Part shown: positions 63,383 through 64,000 of the stretch, one piece after another | How positions within the stretch are numbered: the stretch's first letter is position 1 | Layout: each line of letters starts with the position of its first letter | Origin: Oegoconia quadripuncta | Taxonomy: Eukaryota > Arthropoda > Insecta > Lepidoptera > Autostichidae | Direction: 5' to 3' | Assembly: GCA_949316235.1 (NCBI GenBank) | Contig: OX438758.1 | Coordinates: 16,689,194 to 16,753,193, forward strand | DNA length: 64,000 nucleotides | Translations under genes and position numbers: made by a program | The notes under the pieces: generated by a model | Databases searched by the model: none | What the model was told of the DNA's origin: nothing | What the model saw: the letters and a program-made list of their open reading frames with translations, nothing else

Positions 63383-63897
63383 ATGAACCCAGTTATGGCG
63401 AACCCTAACCCTGTCGTTCAGCAATCAGTACCACAACAACCAGACGTTATGGCCATATCATTATCATCACGGATACCGGATTTTTGGATCGACCAACCTA
63501 GAGTGTGGTTCATTAGGACCGAAGCCACCTTAGCACCGCAGAAGTTGGGAGACGACGCGAAGATGGATATAGTTGTCTCGAAATTGTCCAGAGATGTGAT
63601 TGCTCAGCTCACAGATTTTTTGGCTAAGCCACCGGAACAAGGCAAATATCAGGCCTTAAAGACCAAACTATTAATCATGTTCGAGGACTCACCAAATAGA
63701 AAAATCGAGAAGCTTATAAGGGAAATGGAGTTAGGCGACCAAAAGCCATCTCAACTTTTACATCGCATGAAGGACCTAGCAACAGATAAGATCCCAGACG
63801 AGACCCTTGGTATACTGTGGCAAGGTCATCTTCCACCGACTGTTCGCGGAGTGTTGGCAGTATCTGACGCGACAGATCTCGATAAACTACACCTAGA
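63383..63897 (+). pseudogene. Gypsy (CsRn1-like) gag, N-terminal part, cut by an insertion
   Basis: The start at 63383 (MNPVMANPNPVVQQS) lies about 70 bp after the primer site. Motifs SSRIPDFWIDQPRVWFIRTE, YQALKTKLLIMF and ELGDQKPSQLLHRMKDLA match the gag of insect Gypsy elements ('P.FW...P..WF...E..F.......KY..LK..L......S....I..L.....LGDRKPSQLL..M..L'). It runs open to HLDSNQS, where a foreign sequence begins at about 63898. The rest of gag and pol is beyond the insertion or outside the window. Confidence 0.82.
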
Positions 63898-64000
63898 TTC
63901 CAATCAATCAATCAAAATATTTTATTTCATAGGATAAAATTATCACTTGAAAACGTCACTATTAATATTACATTATAGTTTAAATTTACTGCTCATTCAC
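63898..64000 (-). mobile_element. start of another insertion, probably a LINE 3' tail
   Basis: CAATCAATCAATCAAAATAT starts the foreign sequence and looks like a (TTGAT)n-type 3' tail of a minus-strand CR1-like LINE. The element continues past the window, so identity is uncertain. Confidence 0.45.

Overview
This is a eukaryotic nuclear window of AT-rich DNA, most likely from an insect and probably a moth or butterfly. That reading rests on GT-AG introns, on element types common in insect genomes (piggyBac, PIF/Harbinger with Myb or MADF partners, pogo, mariner, R1 and CR1 LINEs, CsRn1-type Gypsy) and on a tRNA-derived SINE of a kind I associate with Lepidoptera. I found no ordinary host gene, rRNA, tRNA or CRISPR array. 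Essentially all coding capacity belongs to transposable elements or virus-like elements, many inserted into one another. || Region 1 (1-4140): decayed 3' part of an R1-clade LINE ORF2 (reverse transcriptase end, RNase H), followed by a plus-strand-RNA-virus-type superfamily 1 helicase. Region 2 (4141-9700): a complete-looking 2.88 kb piggyBac element with TTAA sites and a probably spliced, uninterrupted transposase. It sits about 34 bp upstream of the start codon of a second transposase gene (DDE_4 nuclease plus SWIM zinc finger) that carries one in-frame stop. Region 3 (9.7-13.1 kb): mostly non-coding, with a hAT-like fragment. || Region 4 (13.1-32.7 kb): three related PIF/Harbinger elements (A, B, C), each with a Myb/SANT-like gene on + and a HARBI1-type transposase on -. 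They carry nested inserts: a pogo-type element with an intact 812-aa PHD-finger transposase in A; a TTAA-flanked element holding a LINE, also in A; and a 1.8 kb MADF/Harbinger element (D) with very long terminal inverted repeats in the last transposase exon of C, which itself contains a MITE. In C the Myb gene is intact but the transposase lacks its middle catalytic exon. || Region 5 (32.7-41.7 kb): fragments of Copia, BEL/Pao gag, Tc1, another Harbinger, an internally deleted mariner, a FLYWCH/MULE transposase with a 380-bp tandem duplication, a 16-bp minisatellite, and a piggyBac-like fragment bracketed by inverted SINEs. Region 6 (41.9-46.3 kb): a second pogo-type element with TA target sites. 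|| Region 7 (46.3-58.9 kb): broken genes resembling Polinton/Maverick- or adintovirus-like structural and protease genes, two unrelated Tc1/mariner-superfamily elements with long terminal inverted repeats (E1, E2), and a nearly full-length CR1-like LINE that splits the otherwise open E2 transposase. E1 lies at the centre of an inverted duplication of about 1.1 kb that extends into the virus-like sequence, and a third E1 end lies at its far side. || Region 8 (58.9-64 kb): gene-poor repeats, two hairpin MITEs, and the start of a Gypsy element of CsRn1 type (probable LTR, tRNA-Trp-like primer site, gag) cut off by another insertion. All family names come from recognising motifs by eye; no database search was possible.
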